From assembly GCA_964434865.1 (NCBI GenBank), contig CAYSWV010000018.1, forward strand, positions 13,288-77,287: a stretch of DNA of 64,000 nt, written 5' to 3'. The notes beneath the pieces were generated by a model that was not told the DNA's origin, did no database searches, and was given only the letters and a program-made list of their open reading frames with translations. The translations under genes and the position numbers were made by a program. How positions within the stretch are numbered: position 1 is the stretch's first letter; every line of letters begins with the position of its first letter. Source of the DNA: CAYSWV01 sp964434865. Its GTDB lineage: Bacteria > Cyanobacteriota > Cyanobacteriia > Thermostichales > Thermostichaceae. Positions 8,078-16,913 of this stretch are shown here, piece after piece.

Positions 8078-8836
8078 ATGGATAGTGCGAATCTGCCATT
8101 TGAACCCTCCGAGGATTGGAGTCCTTATTTATCAGCTGTTGCCGCTCGATTTGATCGTGAAGCTGGCATTCAATTGGGTGAACCTGACTGGGAGTTACCT
8201 GATGACCTGAAACGTTTGCCCTTTTGGTTGGCCTGTCAACATGATCATTTAGCTGATCGCTTAGCTATCCCGTTTTATGAGCTGAGACAACCCCAAAAGC
8301 ACGAAAACTGTCTTGATCTGGGCTGTGGAGTTAGCTTTTTTCTCTATCCTTGGACTCATTGGAATGCTAATTTTTATGGTCATGAGTTGAGTCCTCGTAT
8401 TGTCAAGCTGATGCAATCTAGAGCGCCGCAGCTCAATTCAAAGTTGTTTAAGTCCATGAAGCAAGGACCCGCCCACTTGTTAAGTCCGTATGAGGGGCAG
8501 ATCTTTGATCTAGTTGTGGCTACAGGATTTCTGTATTACTATCCGCTTCAGTATTTTCCTTTGGTTTGGCACAGTATCCAACCGCTGCTAAAGCCTGATG
8601 GTGACTTGATCATTGATGCGATTAAGTCTGACTCACCCTGGGTTGATGAATGGGGTCTGATTGAACTGTTCAAGGGCACTGAACCTCAGTTAGTCACATC
8701 CACAGTTTGGGAAGCACAAATCAAACAGTTGGGAGGCCATATCCTCGATCAATCTGAGGGGGAGCTATTCATAACCTATCGAATCCGTTTGACCGCTCCT
8801 GTAAAATCTCGTCGATCTCAATCCCGTAAAACTTAA
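8078..8836 (+). CDS. class I SAM-dependent methyltransferase
   Basis: A 252-residue soluble protein with a Rossmann methyltransferase core: motif I CLDLGCGVSFF (about residues 85-95), an acidic post-strand GHELSPR, motif IV-like FDLVVATGFLYYY and LLKPDGDLIIDAIKSDS. The N-terminal 80 residues (DWSPYLSAVAARFD, LACQHDHLADRLAIPFYEL) look like a substrate-recognition region. The target is not recognisable. It is followed 125 bases later by the transaldolase on the same strand. Confidence 0.75.
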   Translation: MDSANLPFEPSEDWSPYLSAVAARFDREAGIQLGEPDWELPDDLKRLPFWLACQHDHLADRLAIPFYELRQPQKHENCLDLGCGVSFFLYPWTHWNANFYGHELSPRIVKLMQSRAPQLNSKLFKSMKQGPAHLLSPYEGQIFDLVVATGFLYYYPLQYFPLVWHSIQPLLKPDGDLIIDAIKSDSPWVDEWGLIELFKGTEPQLVTSTVWEAQIKQLGGHILDQSEGELFITYRIRLTAPVKSRRSQSRKT

Positions 8837-8961
8837 ATCAATCTCATGTCTGGCTACTTAAGGTCCGCTTGTGGGTCAAAGTGGTAGCAGACTGCTCCAT
8901 GGGTATGCCCATCAGTCCTCATGTTAGAACTCTACAACTGCAGACAGCAAAAGAGGATCCT

Positions 8962-10119
8962 ATGACTCGTAGCTTACTTGACCAATTACGTGAGATGACG
9001 GTTGTAGTTGCCGATACAGGCGATATCAAGGCCATCGAGACCTTTACTCCTCAAGACGCAACCACTAATCCCTCTTTGATCACAGCAGCCGCTCAAATGC
9101 CAGAGTACCAGAGCATCGTGGATGACACGTTGCAGCGAGCTCGTCAGGAAGTTGGGGCCGATAACCCTAAAAAAATTGTAGCTTTAGCCATTGATCAGCT
9201 TGCCATTGCCTTTGGCCTGAAGATTTTAGAGATCGTCCCAGGTCGAGTTTCAACTGAAGTGGATGCCCGGTTATCCTATGATACTCAAGCCACTCTGGAC
9301 AAAGCCCGCTATCTCATTGGCCAGTATAAGGCAGCTGGGGCTAATCCCGAACGTGTGTTGATCAAAATCGCTTCAACTTGGGAAGGCATTAAAGCTGCTG
9401 AGATTTTAGAAAAGGAAGGCATTCACTGTAACTTAACCCTTTTATTTGGCCTGCATCAGGCTATTGCCTGCGCTGAAGCTGGTGTGAAGCTAATTTCTCC
9501 CTTTGTGGGTCGCATTCTAGACTGGTACAAAAAAGATACAGGGCGAGACTCCTATCCTCCTGCTGAAGATCCTGGGGTTCAGTCTGTAACTTCAATTTAC
9601 AACTACTTCCGTAAATTCGGCTACAAAACTGAAATCATGGGAGCTAGTTTCCGAAACCTCGGTGAGATTACAGAGTTAGCTGGATGCGATCTGTTGACGA
9701 TTTCCCCTAAACTCCTAGGACAACTGCAGGACGCTATAGATGTCTTACCTCGTAAGCTTTGCCCTGACACGGCGGCCTCAATGAGCATTGAAAAGATTGT
9801 CATGGATAAGCCCACCTTTGATCAGATGCACCAGGATAATCGGATGGCCTCCGAAAAGTTAGAGGAAGGAATCACTGGCTTTTCAAAAGCATTAGAGACC
9901 CTCGAAACTTTACTAGAAGCACGGTTAGAAGCCTTGGAAGGTACCTCAAGACGGCATGAAGTTTGCCATGTTTACGATTTAGATGGAGATGGGTTTATTA
10001 CTCGTGAGGAATGGCTAGGGACCGATGCTGTGTTTGAAGCCTTAGATACCGATCATGACGGCAAAATTAGTCCGGAAGAAATGGCGGTCGGCATTGGTGG
10101 TGCTGTCCACATCAAGTAG
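8962..10119 (+). CDS. tal: transaldolase with C-terminal EF-hand pair
   Basis: A 385-residue transaldolase, which transfers a dihydroxyacetone unit between sugar phosphates in the pentose phosphate pathway. The start at 8962 is chosen because AAGAGG precedes it by five bases and MTRSLLDQLREMTVVVADTG matches family N-termini; the longer frame from 8869 has no homologous leader. Schiff-base Lys is in VLIKIASTWEG, with DATTNPSLI and SPFVGRILDWY also conserved. After the barrel, two EF-hand loops appear: DLDGDGFITREEW from residue 339 and DTDHDGKISPEE from residue 362, implying calcium binding. A strong stem-loop follows the stop. Confidence 0.95.
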   Translation: MTRSLLDQLREMTVVVADTGDIKAIETFTPQDATTNPSLITAAAQMPEYQSIVDDTLQRARQEVGADNPKKIVALAIDQLAIAFGLKILEIVPGRVSTEVDARLSYDTQATLDKARYLIGQYKAAGANPERVLIKIASTWEGIKAAEILEKEGIHCNLTLLFGLHQAIACAEAGVKLISPFVGRILDWYKKDTGRDSYPPAEDPGVQSVTSIYNYFRKFGYKTEIMGASFRNLGEITELAGCDLLTISPKLLGQLQDAIDVLPRKLCPDTAASMSIEKIVMDKPTFDQMHQDNRMASEKLEEGITGFSKALETLETLLEARLEALEGTSRRHEVCHVYDLDGDGFITREEWLGTDAVFEALDTDHDGKISPEEMAVGIGGAVHIK

Positions 10120-10139
10120 TTAGGTCATTAGCTCTGAGC

Positions 10140-10175
10140 CTTAGTCTCTGCGTTATACCTAAACCAGGGACTAAG
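10140..10175 (+). terminator. stem-loop after transaldolase
   Basis: CTTAGTCTCTG (10140-10150) pairs with CAGGGACTAAG (10165-10175) over 11 bp with one U-G wobble and a 14-base loop, 21 bases past the transaldolase stop. No T-run follows, so it may be an RNA 3'-end stabiliser or a U-less terminator. Confidence 0.45.
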
Positions 10176-10364
10176 TAAGTACTACTGTTAGCCTAGATTA
10201 CTCCGTTGAGTAACATTGCCAGCTACACTGAATCCAGATCATAATAAGTGAGGCTAGTGAGATCCAAACGCTGCTAGTACCTTACTGTTCAAGTCCTGGT
10301 TGCTCTCGAGTCGATCCGAGCCAGATCAGGTCAGCTCATTCCATCTAGATACAGGTTAATCACC

Positions 10365-10616
10365 ATGGAAGTCATTATTACTTCTCTCATCAAGTTTCTC
10401 TGGATATATAAGGCACTGTTGCTGATTCGGATTCTTCTGTCTTGGTTCCCCGTTAACTGGAGTAATCCTTTACTGTCCACGCTAAGCCAGTTGACTGATC
10501 CGTATCTGAACCTATTCCGCTCGGTATTGCCCCCTATCGGTGGTCTTGACATTTCTCCTATTTTGGCATTTTTCTTGTTGCAATTTGTAGAAAGAGGATT
10601 GCTATTAGCTTTGTAG
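10365..10616 (+). CDS. YggT/Ycf19 family membrane protein
   Basis: An 83-residue integral membrane protein of the YggT family, with two hydrophobic segments (about 5-22 and 60-82) around the signature LIRILLSWFPVN and LTDPYLNLFRSVLPPIGGLDISPI. YggT proteins are tied to membrane organisation and, in cyanobacteria and plastids (Ycf19/CCB3), to nucleoid or cytochrome assembly. Length is typical. It is convergent with the protein at 10719. Confidence 0.85.
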   Translation: MEVIITSLIKFLWIYKALLLIRILLSWFPVNWSNPLLSTLSQLTDPYLNLFRSVLPPIGGLDISPILAFFLLQFVERGLLLAL

Positions 10617-10630
10617 GTGCCTGCTACAGG

Positions 10631-10661
10631 GCCACAGCCGGCTAATTCAGTCAACTGTGGC
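10631..10661. other. inverted repeat between convergent genes
   Basis: GCCACAG (10631-10637) and CTGTGGC (10655-10661) form a 7-bp stem with a 17-base loop 14 bases past the YggT stop. It could end transcripts from both sides, but there is no T-run. Confidence 0.3.
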
Positions 10662-10718
10662 TTCCTATCACCTCGCAGATCTGGGTCACCCTATTCTTGG
10701 TCCCGACCCACGCTAAAC

Positions 10719-11174
10719 TTACCGACGTACAGCCCCCCGAAACCCTGAAGCCTTAAAGCTCTTGAGGGATAGGGGGAGTGGACTTGTAGTGGGGACTGAG
10801 ATCCGAATGGAAAAGGGTGACTCCCCAGGTGGAACTTCTTCAACAGCACCTAGACGAGTTCGTTCAGGCCAAATATCGTTGTCATTGGCATCATAGAGAC
10901 GTCCAAACACATCTGCATTGTAAATCACCTGATCAGTGGGATTGGCAATCGTACCTTGAATGAAATAACAATCAGCTGCATCTGCAGACGATCCACTGCT
11001 GACAACCATGTTGGCGTATTGAGCTGTGTCTGGGCAGGGAACCGTTTCAAGATGGCTAAGTTCTAATTTAACCCCACCACCAAAACTAAATCCCATTAAC
11101 ATTAGGGATACTATCAGACACACGACTAGACCTAATGGTTGAGGCCATTTCCATGTTTGTATTGTTGAAGCCAT
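10719..11174 (-). CDS. exported FxLYD-like domain protein
   Basis: A 151-residue protein starting at the ATG 11174 (a TTG two codons upstream is less likely). Residues 13-34 form a signal anchor or signal peptide. The rest resembles an FxLYD domain: an Ig-like fold with the pattern QGTIANPTDQVIYNADVFGRLYD, then a proline-glycine turn (VPPGESPFSI) and a last strand. Such domains sit outside the membrane and probably mediate binding. Two cysteines (CPDTAQY and CYFIQG) could form a disulfide. It lies downstream of the 5-formyl-THF cyclo-ligase on the same strand. Confidence 0.6.
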   Translation of the reverse strand: MASTIQTWKWPQPLGLVVCLIVSLMLMGFSFGGGVKLELSHLETVPCPDTAQYANMVVSSGSSADAADCYFIQGTIANPTDQVIYNADVFGRLYDANDNDIWPERTRLGAVEEVPPGESPFSIRISVPTTSPLPLSLKSFKASGFRGAVRR

Positions 11175-11230
11175 GATCAAACATACCTATATCGAACGAA
11201 GGTGCCTAAAAGAAATCACGCCAGGCAAGT

Positions 11231-11827
11231 CTAGTGTACCAACCCCTGATTCTCAAAATCCAAGACATTAAAGATGCCTGTATCGGTAGCTACCCGATGT
11301 AGACGTACATCCCACGGATCTACTGGCAGCCGATCATCTAAAAAACAGGCACTTGCAACTACCCCCAGCGTAGCTAAGGTGTATTGACTCAGAAAGCGAT
11401 CATAGTAGCCACCACCGTAACCCAAACGATACCCCCACTGATCACAAGCTAGTGCTGGAACTAGGACTAAATCGGCCCTTGCTGGATCAATCTCAGGTAA
11501 ATGAGCGGCCGGCTCTGGGATACCCCACCGATTCACTTGCAGCTGTGGACTGGTCGTTAAGTTGAGTAAGGTCTCAGCGGATAAAGGGTGCCAGGCCAAC
11601 TGCGATCCAGGTAAGCATCTTGGAAAGCCCCATTGTTTCTCTGGCCAGGCTTGGACCAAGGGGGTTAGACTGACTTCAGAGCTAAAAGCTAGATAGGCTA
11701 AGATCGTTGAGGCTCTTTGAACGATGGGATCTAAGGCTAAGTAGTGGCAGATCTGGTTACTAATTGTAGAACCATCGAGCCTTTGACGTTGAGCTTTAAA
11801 CTGTTGACGGAGAGTGGCTTTGCTCAA
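11231..11827 (-). CDS. 5-formyltetrahydrofolate cyclo-ligase
   Basis: A 198-residue enzyme that uses ATP to turn 5-formyl-THF into 5,10-methenyl-THF in folate metabolism. Hallmarks are the N-terminal KATLRQQFKAQRQ helix, LAYLAFSSEVSLTPLV, and the nucleotide-binding LVLVPALACDQWGYRLGYGGGYYDRFL. The start codon is TTG, two bases after the FKBP stop, so the two genes are tightly coupled. Length is normal. Confidence 0.93.
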   Translation of the reverse strand: MSKATLRQQFKAQRQRLDGSTISNQICHYLALDPIVQRASTILAYLAFSSEVSLTPLVQAWPEKQWGFPRCLPGSQLAWHPLSAETLLNLTTSPQLQVNRWGIPEPAAHLPEIDPARADLVLVPALACDQWGYRLGYGGGYYDRFLSQYTLATLGVVASACFLDDRLPVDPWDVRLHRVATDTGIFNVLDFENQGLVH

Positions 11828-11829
11828 GG

Positions 11830-12717
11830 CTATTGAATATCCAACAACTCAACTTCAAACTCTAAGGTTGCATTCGGAGGAATGATACCCCCTGCCCCCC
11901 GGCTACCATAACCCAGCTCAGGTGGGATCACGAGTAAGCGTTTAGTACCTACAGTCATGGTGGCAACACCTTCTTCCCACCCTTTGATCACTCGACCTTG
12001 GCCTAGCGTAAAGCTAAAAGGTTGCCCCCGATCATAAGAGGCATCAAATACCGTGCCATCAGTTAATCGACCGACATAATGCACCACCACTTGATCACCC
12101 GCTTGGGGTGTAGGGCCATCACCCACTTCTAGATCTTGGTATTGCAATCCTGATGCGGTTGTGGTCAGATCCCGATCACTCAACACTGGTTGATCTCCAG
12201 ATGGTGTCACTTCAGATTGAGAAGGTTGATTTTCCGTTAGATTACTGACTGTAGTGGGTGTCGATTCAGTTGCCGCTTGAATATCGAGAAGCTCTACTTC
12301 AAATTCTAGAGTGGAATTCGGTGGAATTTGCCCCACCCCACGACTACCATAGGCTAGCTCTGGTGGAATGACTAATAAGCGTTTGGTTCCCACAGTCATG
12401 GTAGACACGCCCTCATCCCAGCCTTTGATCACACGGCCTTCCCCCAACATAAAGTTAAAAGGTTGGCCCCGCTTGTAAGAACTATCAAACTCAGTGCCAT
12501 CGGTTAATCGTCCGGTGTAATGGACAAACACCAGATCACCAGCGCTTGGGGTCGGACCCTCACCCACTTCTAGATCGGTGTATTGCAAGCCCGATTCAGT
12601 TGTAATCAAGTCCAACCCTGAATAGTCCGTTGGCTTTTCTGTGGGGCCACAAGCAGATAGAGTGAGCCCCACTACCAAGTAGAACCCCACCAGTAAAACA
12701 GACAAAATCTGACGCAT
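11830..12717 (-). CDS. lipoprotein with two tandem FKBP-type peptidyl-prolyl isomerase domains
   Basis: A 295-residue predicted lipoprotein (lipobox LSAC at residues 20-23) with two nearly identical FKBP domains at about residues 35-148 and 183-295. Each has VHYTGRLTDG-or VHYVGRLTDG-, a GEGRVIKGWDEGV or GQGRVIKGWEEGV segment, LLVIPPELAYGSRG or LGYGSRG, and a closing PP-N-TLEFEVELLDI strand. The domains are joined by a Thr/Ser/Gln-rich linker. It would speed proline isomerisation during folding in the periplasm or thylakoid lumen. Related cyanobacterial FKBPs usually have one domain, so this looks like an internal duplication. Confidence 0.93.
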   Translation of the reverse strand: MRQILSVLLVGFYLVVGLTLSACGPTEKPTDYSGLDLITTESGLQYTDLEVGEGPTPSAGDLVFVHYTGRLTDGTEFDSSYKRGQPFNFMLGEGRVIKGWDEGVSTMTVGTKRLLVIPPELAYGSRGVGQIPPNSTLEFEVELLDIQAATESTPTTVSNLTENQPSQSEVTPSGDQPVLSDRDLTTTASGLQYQDLEVGDGPTPQAGDQVVVHYVGRLTDGTVFDASYDRGQPFSFTLGQGRVIKGWEEGVATMTVGTKRLLVIPPELGYGSRGAGGIIPPNATLEFEVELLDIQ

Positions 12718-12720
12718 AGA

Positions 12721-13320
12721 TCAACTAACCTCAGCAATTTCAATAATCTGACCTTCTTGATCACGAATCCAGACCACCAAGGGCTTCTCAGATCGGACAC
12801 TATGTGAGATCTTCTTCTTCACCACGTATTTAAGGAGAGCCTTAACGGCGTCACGATCAAAGCTAGTGTGCCGAAAGCGAGAAGAGACCTGGTTAGCACC
12901 TGGCATATTGGGCGAACGTCCTAAATCCGTTGATCCAGGAATCACATGTAATTGGACATTCTCGGATAACTGATACCACAACCCTGGATTGTCGGCGACA
13001 GCTGTAGACATGCGTTGATAGTCATACCGACCTCCAGCAATATCGCCTGGGAAATAAGATCCATCAAACGTAGCACCCATCCCTGCTTCACCTCCGTAGT
13101 AGTAGTCCAACGGTAATTCAGCTTCAGGCAGCTGCAGGTGACGTTCATAGAAGGCCTGAGCTCGATCTAGATCAGGAACGATCACGCTGTAAACCCGTGG
13201 AGCTCCGCTCAGAAAAGTCCACATAGCGCCCCCATAAGCTGACAACAACAAAAACATGAGGCCCTTCGTTGACAGCAAGATCTCAATGGGAATTAACGGA
13301 AGTAAAAGTCCAATCAGCAT
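12721..13320 (-). CDS. membrane-anchored VOC/glyoxalase-like protein
   Basis: About 199 residues from the ATG at 13320 (an in-frame TTG lies nine bases upstream). The N-terminal ~40 residues hold two hydrophobic stretches, then a glyoxalase/bleomycin-resistance-like region: YSVIVPDLDRAQAFYERHLQLPE, HVIPGSTDLG, FRHTSFDRDAVKALLKYV and WIRDQEGQIIEIAEVS, which matches the betaalphabetabetabeta pattern and the closing DPxGxxIE motif. No substrate is evident. It stands directly upstream of the FKBP gene (3 bases), so all three - genes down to 11231 probably form one operon. Confidence 0.6.
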   Translation of the reverse strand: MLIGLLLPLIPIEILLSTKGLMFLLLSAYGGAMWTFLSGAPRVYSVIVPDLDRAQAFYERHLQLPEAELPLDYYYGGEAGMGATFDGSYFPGDIAGGRYDYQRMSTAVADNPGLWYQLSENVQLHVIPGSTDLGRSPNMPGANQVSSRFRHTSFDRDAVKALLKYVVKKKISHSVRSEKPLVVWIRDQEGQIIEIAEVS

Positions 13321-13452
13321 GGATGTCAAAACCTGATTACTAGACCTGATTACAGTGCTTCACCCTAGTATAAGCCTTTCGCTTCAAGGTTGTGGACTGA
13401 TCCCTTCCGTAGACCCTCTCCAACGACTCGCCGGCAGATATCTCAGAAAGAG

Positions 13453-13481
13453 TTGACACTGTAACGAAATATCACAATAAT
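13453..13481 (+). promoter_or_regulatory. near-consensus sigma-70 promoter
   Basis: TTGACA (13453-13458), a 17-base spacer and AATAAT (13476-13481, five of six to consensus). The predicted start is near 13488, 31 bases before the ATG of the 35-residue microprotein at 13519. This is the best promoter match I saw in the window. Confidence 0.6.
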
Positions 13482-13518
13482 TGGAGCATATAAACAAAAC
13501 TTTTTGGTACTTAGACAA

Positions 13519-13626
13519 ATGGAACAAATTCTTCAAATAGGTCCTATGGGATGGGTCTACACCGCTCTGATCGGTGCTTTGATTTGGGGTATCTGGGGTC
13601 AGTCTGAAGATGACATCATGTTTTAG
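13519..13626 (+). CDS. 35-residue single-span membrane microprotein
   Basis: A 36-codon frame just downstream of a strong promoter encodes a short N-terminus, MEQILQIGPMG, one hydrophobic span (WVYTALIGALIWGIWG) and an acidic tail SEDDIMF. The size and single helix recall the small subunits of cyanobacterial photosystems, cytochrome b6f or NDH-1, but it does not match PsbM, PsbT, PsbX, PsaM, PetG, PetL, PetN or NdhP as I know them. There is no Shine-Dalgarno, as for many cyanobacterial genes. It lies 195 bases before pgi and could share its transcript. Confidence 0.5.
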   Translation: MEQILQIGPMGWVYTALIGALIWGIWGQSEDDIMF

Positions 13627-13820
13627 TTCCCTACGATGAAGGTCATCCTGGACATGATTGTCTGAGTCGATAAACAGCTGAGTCACAATGACCTGACCTA
13701 GGTGCATAGTGTCCCAGAGGATTCATTAAGACTTCCGGCCAAACTAGCTGCCTGCTTTCAGGTTATGAGTACGCTAGGACTTGGTAGAGTGAATCCTCAG
13801 ATAGATAGGGGCAACAAGTT

Positions 13821-15410
13821 ATGGAAGCTGCTGAGCTTTGGCAACGGTATCAAGACTGGCTGTACTATCACCCTGGACTTGGTATCTATCTAGATGTCAG
13901 TCGGATTCGATTTTCATCTGACCTGGTTGAGCACTTACGGCCTAAGTTTGAAGGTGCCTTTGCTGACATGAGAGCTTTGGAACAAGGTGCCATAGCCAAT
14001 CCCGATGAACATCGGCAGGTGGGTCATTATTGGCTGCGCTCACCTGAGCTTGCACCCCGGCCAGATATCAAAGCTTCTATTGAGGCCGCTGTTGCCCACA
14101 TTGATACTTTTGCTAAGAATATCCATCAGGGATCCATTCGATCACCCCAAGGGAGTGCCTTTAAACATTTAATCTGGATTGGTATTGGTGGTTCAGCACT
14201 GGGCCCTCAATTCGTTTCGGATGCTTTGGTTCCAGCTCATCCCCCCCTGCAAATTCACTTTGTTGACAACACCGATCCTGATGGTATTGATCGGGTCCTT
14301 TCTCATCTGGATCAGCAGCTAGATTGCACCCTGGTTGCAGTTGCCTCTAAATCTGGTGGTACACCAGAACCTAACAATGGCTTGGCTGAAGTTCGACATC
14401 GGTATCAAAGGGCAGGGTTAGCGTTTCCTAAGTATGCCGCGGCTGTTACCAGCCCAGGTAGTAAGTTAGAGACTCAGGCTGTAACGGAAGGATGGTTAGC
14501 TACCTTTCCCATCTTTGACTGGGTTGGGGGAAGAACATCTGAATTATCTGCGGTAGGTCTACTACCTGCTGCTCTACAAGGGATCGATATTCATCAATTA
14601 TTAGCAGGGGCTGCAGAGATGGATCAGGCCACTCGCCATCCAGACATGAGGACTAATCCTGCTGCTTTGTTAGCTTTAGCCTGGTATGCTGCAGGTCAGG
14701 GCCACGGATTGAAAGATATGGTAGTCTTACCCTACAAAGATCGACTGCTCCTGTTTAGCCGCTACTTACAGCAGTTAGTGATGGAATCTCTGGGTAAGGC
14801 TTTCGATTTAGATGGTCAGCAGGTGAATCAGGGGATTGCCGTTTATGGTAATAAAGGGTCCACTGATCAGCATGCCTATGTGCAACAGCTGCGAGATGGG
14901 TTAAACAACTTCTTCTTAACATTTATTGAAGTTTTAAAGGACCGGGAGGGATCTTCACCTGAACTAGAAGCTGGTGTGGTCACTGGGGATTATCTCAATG
15001 GGTTTCTTCAAGGTACTCGTCAGGCTTTGTACGATAATCAACGAGATTCTATTACTGTGACCATTCTTGAAGTGACGCCTCGCCAGGTGGGTGCTTTAAT
15101 TGCACTATACGAGCGGGCAGTAGGTCTCTACGCTTCTCTGATCCATATCAATGCCTATCATCAACCAGGGGTCGAGGCCGGGAAGAAAGCAGCTGGTGCG
15201 GTTTTAGAGTTACAAAAAAGCCTGATTCAAACGGTGCAAAGCCAGACAGGAGCTTTGTCTTTAAGCGATCTGGCCCAACATATGGGTGCTAGTGAGCACA
15301 TTGAGATACTGTATAAAATTGCACGCCACTTAGATGCTAATCAACGGTACATCCAGTTAGAAGGTAACTTGAATCAACCTGGGGCACTCAAGATTTCCAA
15401 GCGGGTTTAA
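13821..15410 (+). CDS. pgi: glucose-6-phosphate isomerase
   Basis: A 529-residue isomerase that interconverts glucose-6-P and fructose-6-P. The sugar-phosphate-binding signature IWIGIGGSALGPQFV, SKSGGTPEP, the SIS-type segment WVGGRTSELSAVGLLPAA, and YGNKGSTDQHAYVQQL with its catalytic His are all in order, with the C-terminal EAGKKAAG. The length fits cyanobacterial Pgi. It is followed after 11 bases by the helicase gene, with which it is probably co-transcribed. The product also feeds UDP-glucose synthesis used by the exopolysaccharide locus. Confidence 0.97.
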   Translation: MEAAELWQRYQDWLYYHPGLGIYLDVSRIRFSSDLVEHLRPKFEGAFADMRALEQGAIANPDEHRQVGHYWLRSPELAPRPDIKASIEAAVAHIDTFAKNIHQGSIRSPQGSAFKHLIWIGIGGSALGPQFVSDALVPAHPPLQIHFVDNTDPDGIDRVLSHLDQQLDCTLVAVASKSGGTPEPNNGLAEVRHRYQRAGLAFPKYAAAVTSPGSKLETQAVTEGWLATFPIFDWVGGRTSELSAVGLLPAALQGIDIHQLLAGAAEMDQATRHPDMRTNPAALLALAWYAAGQGHGLKDMVVLPYKDRLLLFSRYLQQLVMESLGKAFDLDGQQVNQGIAVYGNKGSTDQHAYVQQLRDGLNNFFLTFIEVLKDREGSSPELEAGVVTGDYLNGFLQGTRQALYDNQRDSITVTILEVTPRQVGALIALYERAVGLYASLIHINAYHQPGVEAGKKAAGAVLELQKSLIQTVQSQTGALSLSDLAQHMGASEHIEILYKIARHLDANQRYIQLEGNLNQPGALKISKRV

Positions 15411-15421
15411 CGTGGGGCGGT

Positions 15422-16864
15422 ATGGCTCGGATCCCAACGTTAACCTATGATCGGGGAACCCTGATCTTGCATCCACCGCCTCGGGGCAAACAATGGATTG
15501 ACTATGCCACCTGGGATGATCGAGTCGAACGGTTTCGGATTCCAGCTTCTGCCTATAGCGATCTGACCAGCTGCTTACAAACCGAACAGGTTCGATTTGA
15601 AGATAAGGCTCAGGATTTTCAGGTGTTGCACTTGAATCCACAGCTCACCATGACCCCGTATTGCCACCAACAAGAAGCCTTAACAGCCTGGCAAGAAGCT
15701 GCAGGTCGGGGGGTTGTCGTGCTACCTACTGCCGCTGGAAAAACCTATCTGGCCCAACTGGCAATTCAATCGACCTCCCGCAGTACCTTGGTGGTGGTAC
15801 CTACTCTAGATCTCATGCACCAGTGGTATGCCCATTTAAAGACAGCCTTTCCTCAATCTGATGTAGGCCTCTTAGGGGGTGGCTCTAAAGATCGATCTCA
15901 GCTCTTAGTCGCTACCTATGATAGTGCAGCCATTCACGCTGAAGCCTTAGGTAATCGTTATGGATTGATCGTCTTTGATGAATGTCATCATCTCCCCAGT
16001 GACTTTAATCGAGTAATCGCAGATTATGCTATCGCGCCTTACCGACTAGGCTTAACTGCCACTCCCGAGCGCACGGATGGACGCCATCAAGAGTTACCTT
16101 TATTGATAGGACCCTTGATCTATCGCAAAACGACACGTGAACTGGCTGGATTCGCTCTAGCTGAGCATGAAGTGATTCAGATCAAAGTGCAACTGTCTGA
16201 ACAAGAGCAAAATCAGTACCAGGCTTTAATGCAGCAACGCAATCACTTTTTGCAGTCAGCCCAGATCTCACTCAAAGGCTTACAAGGGTGGCAACAGTTT
16301 GTCAGACTGAGTGCCCGGTCAGCTCAAGGTCGTCGAGCCATGCGGGCTCATCATGAGGCTAAGGCCATGGCTATGGGGACAGCCAGTAAACTCAGGGTGA
16401 CAGAAGATCTGCTAGCTCAGCATTATCCTGACAAAATTTTAATCTTCACCCACGACAATGCTACCGTTTACCGGCTTTCACAAACCCTGTTGATTCCAGC
16501 TATTACCCATCAAACGCCTGTTAAAGAGCGACATCGCATTCTAGGTCAATTCCGTGAGGGAGCTTACACAACGTTGGTGGTTGCCAATGTTTTAGATGAA
16601 GGCGTCGATGTCCCCGATGCTCGGATCGCGATTGTACTGGCGGGGACTGGCTCTCAACGGCAGTTTATTCAACGATTAGGACGAGTTTTGCGACGTGGCT
16701 CCACACCTGGTAAACAAGCTATTCTGTACGAAGTGATCACAGCAGAAACCTTAGAAGAAGGCACATCCAAACGACGGCGAGGCCCAACTCAAACCCAGCT
16801 CACTGTGTTATCTACCTCTCCACGACGAGTGGCCGAATCTGCAGGACCGTGGGAAGCGCCTTAA
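15422..16864 (+). CDS. XPB/UvsW-like superfamily 2 DNA helicase
   Basis: A 480-residue SF2 helicase. The N-terminal ~80 residues match the short damage-recognition-like domain of bacterial XPB-type proteins. Then come Q/Walker A (YCHQQEALTAWQEA, VVLPTAAGKT near residue 98), motif II DECHH, motif III LTATPER, and the second RecA lobe with LIFTHDN, ANVLDEGVDVPDARIAIV and QRLGRVLRRG. It unwinds or remodels DNA, probably in repair. The C-terminus is a short basic tail. It reads 11 bases after pgi. Confidence 0.88.
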   Translation: MARIPTLTYDRGTLILHPPPRGKQWIDYATWDDRVERFRIPASAYSDLTSCLQTEQVRFEDKAQDFQVLHLNPQLTMTPYCHQQEALTAWQEAAGRGVVVLPTAAGKTYLAQLAIQSTSRSTLVVVPTLDLMHQWYAHLKTAFPQSDVGLLGGGSKDRSQLLVATYDSAAIHAEALGNRYGLIVFDECHHLPSDFNRVIADYAIAPYRLGLTATPERTDGRHQELPLLIGPLIYRKTTRELAGFALAEHEVIQIKVQLSEQEQNQYQALMQQRNHFLQSAQISLKGLQGWQQFVRLSARSAQGRRAMRAHHEAKAMAMGTASKLRVTEDLLAQHYPDKILIFTHDNATVYRLSQTLLIPAITHQTPVKERHRILGQFREGAYTTLVVANVLDEGVDVPDARIAIVLAGTGSQRQFIQRLGRVLRRGSTPGKQAILYEVITAETLEEGTSKRRRGPTQTQLTVLSTSPRRVAESAGPWEAP

Positions 16865-16913
16865 GAGTTGTTAACCAATAACTGGGAGTCCTTACGGATT
16901 GAGGTCAAAGTGT

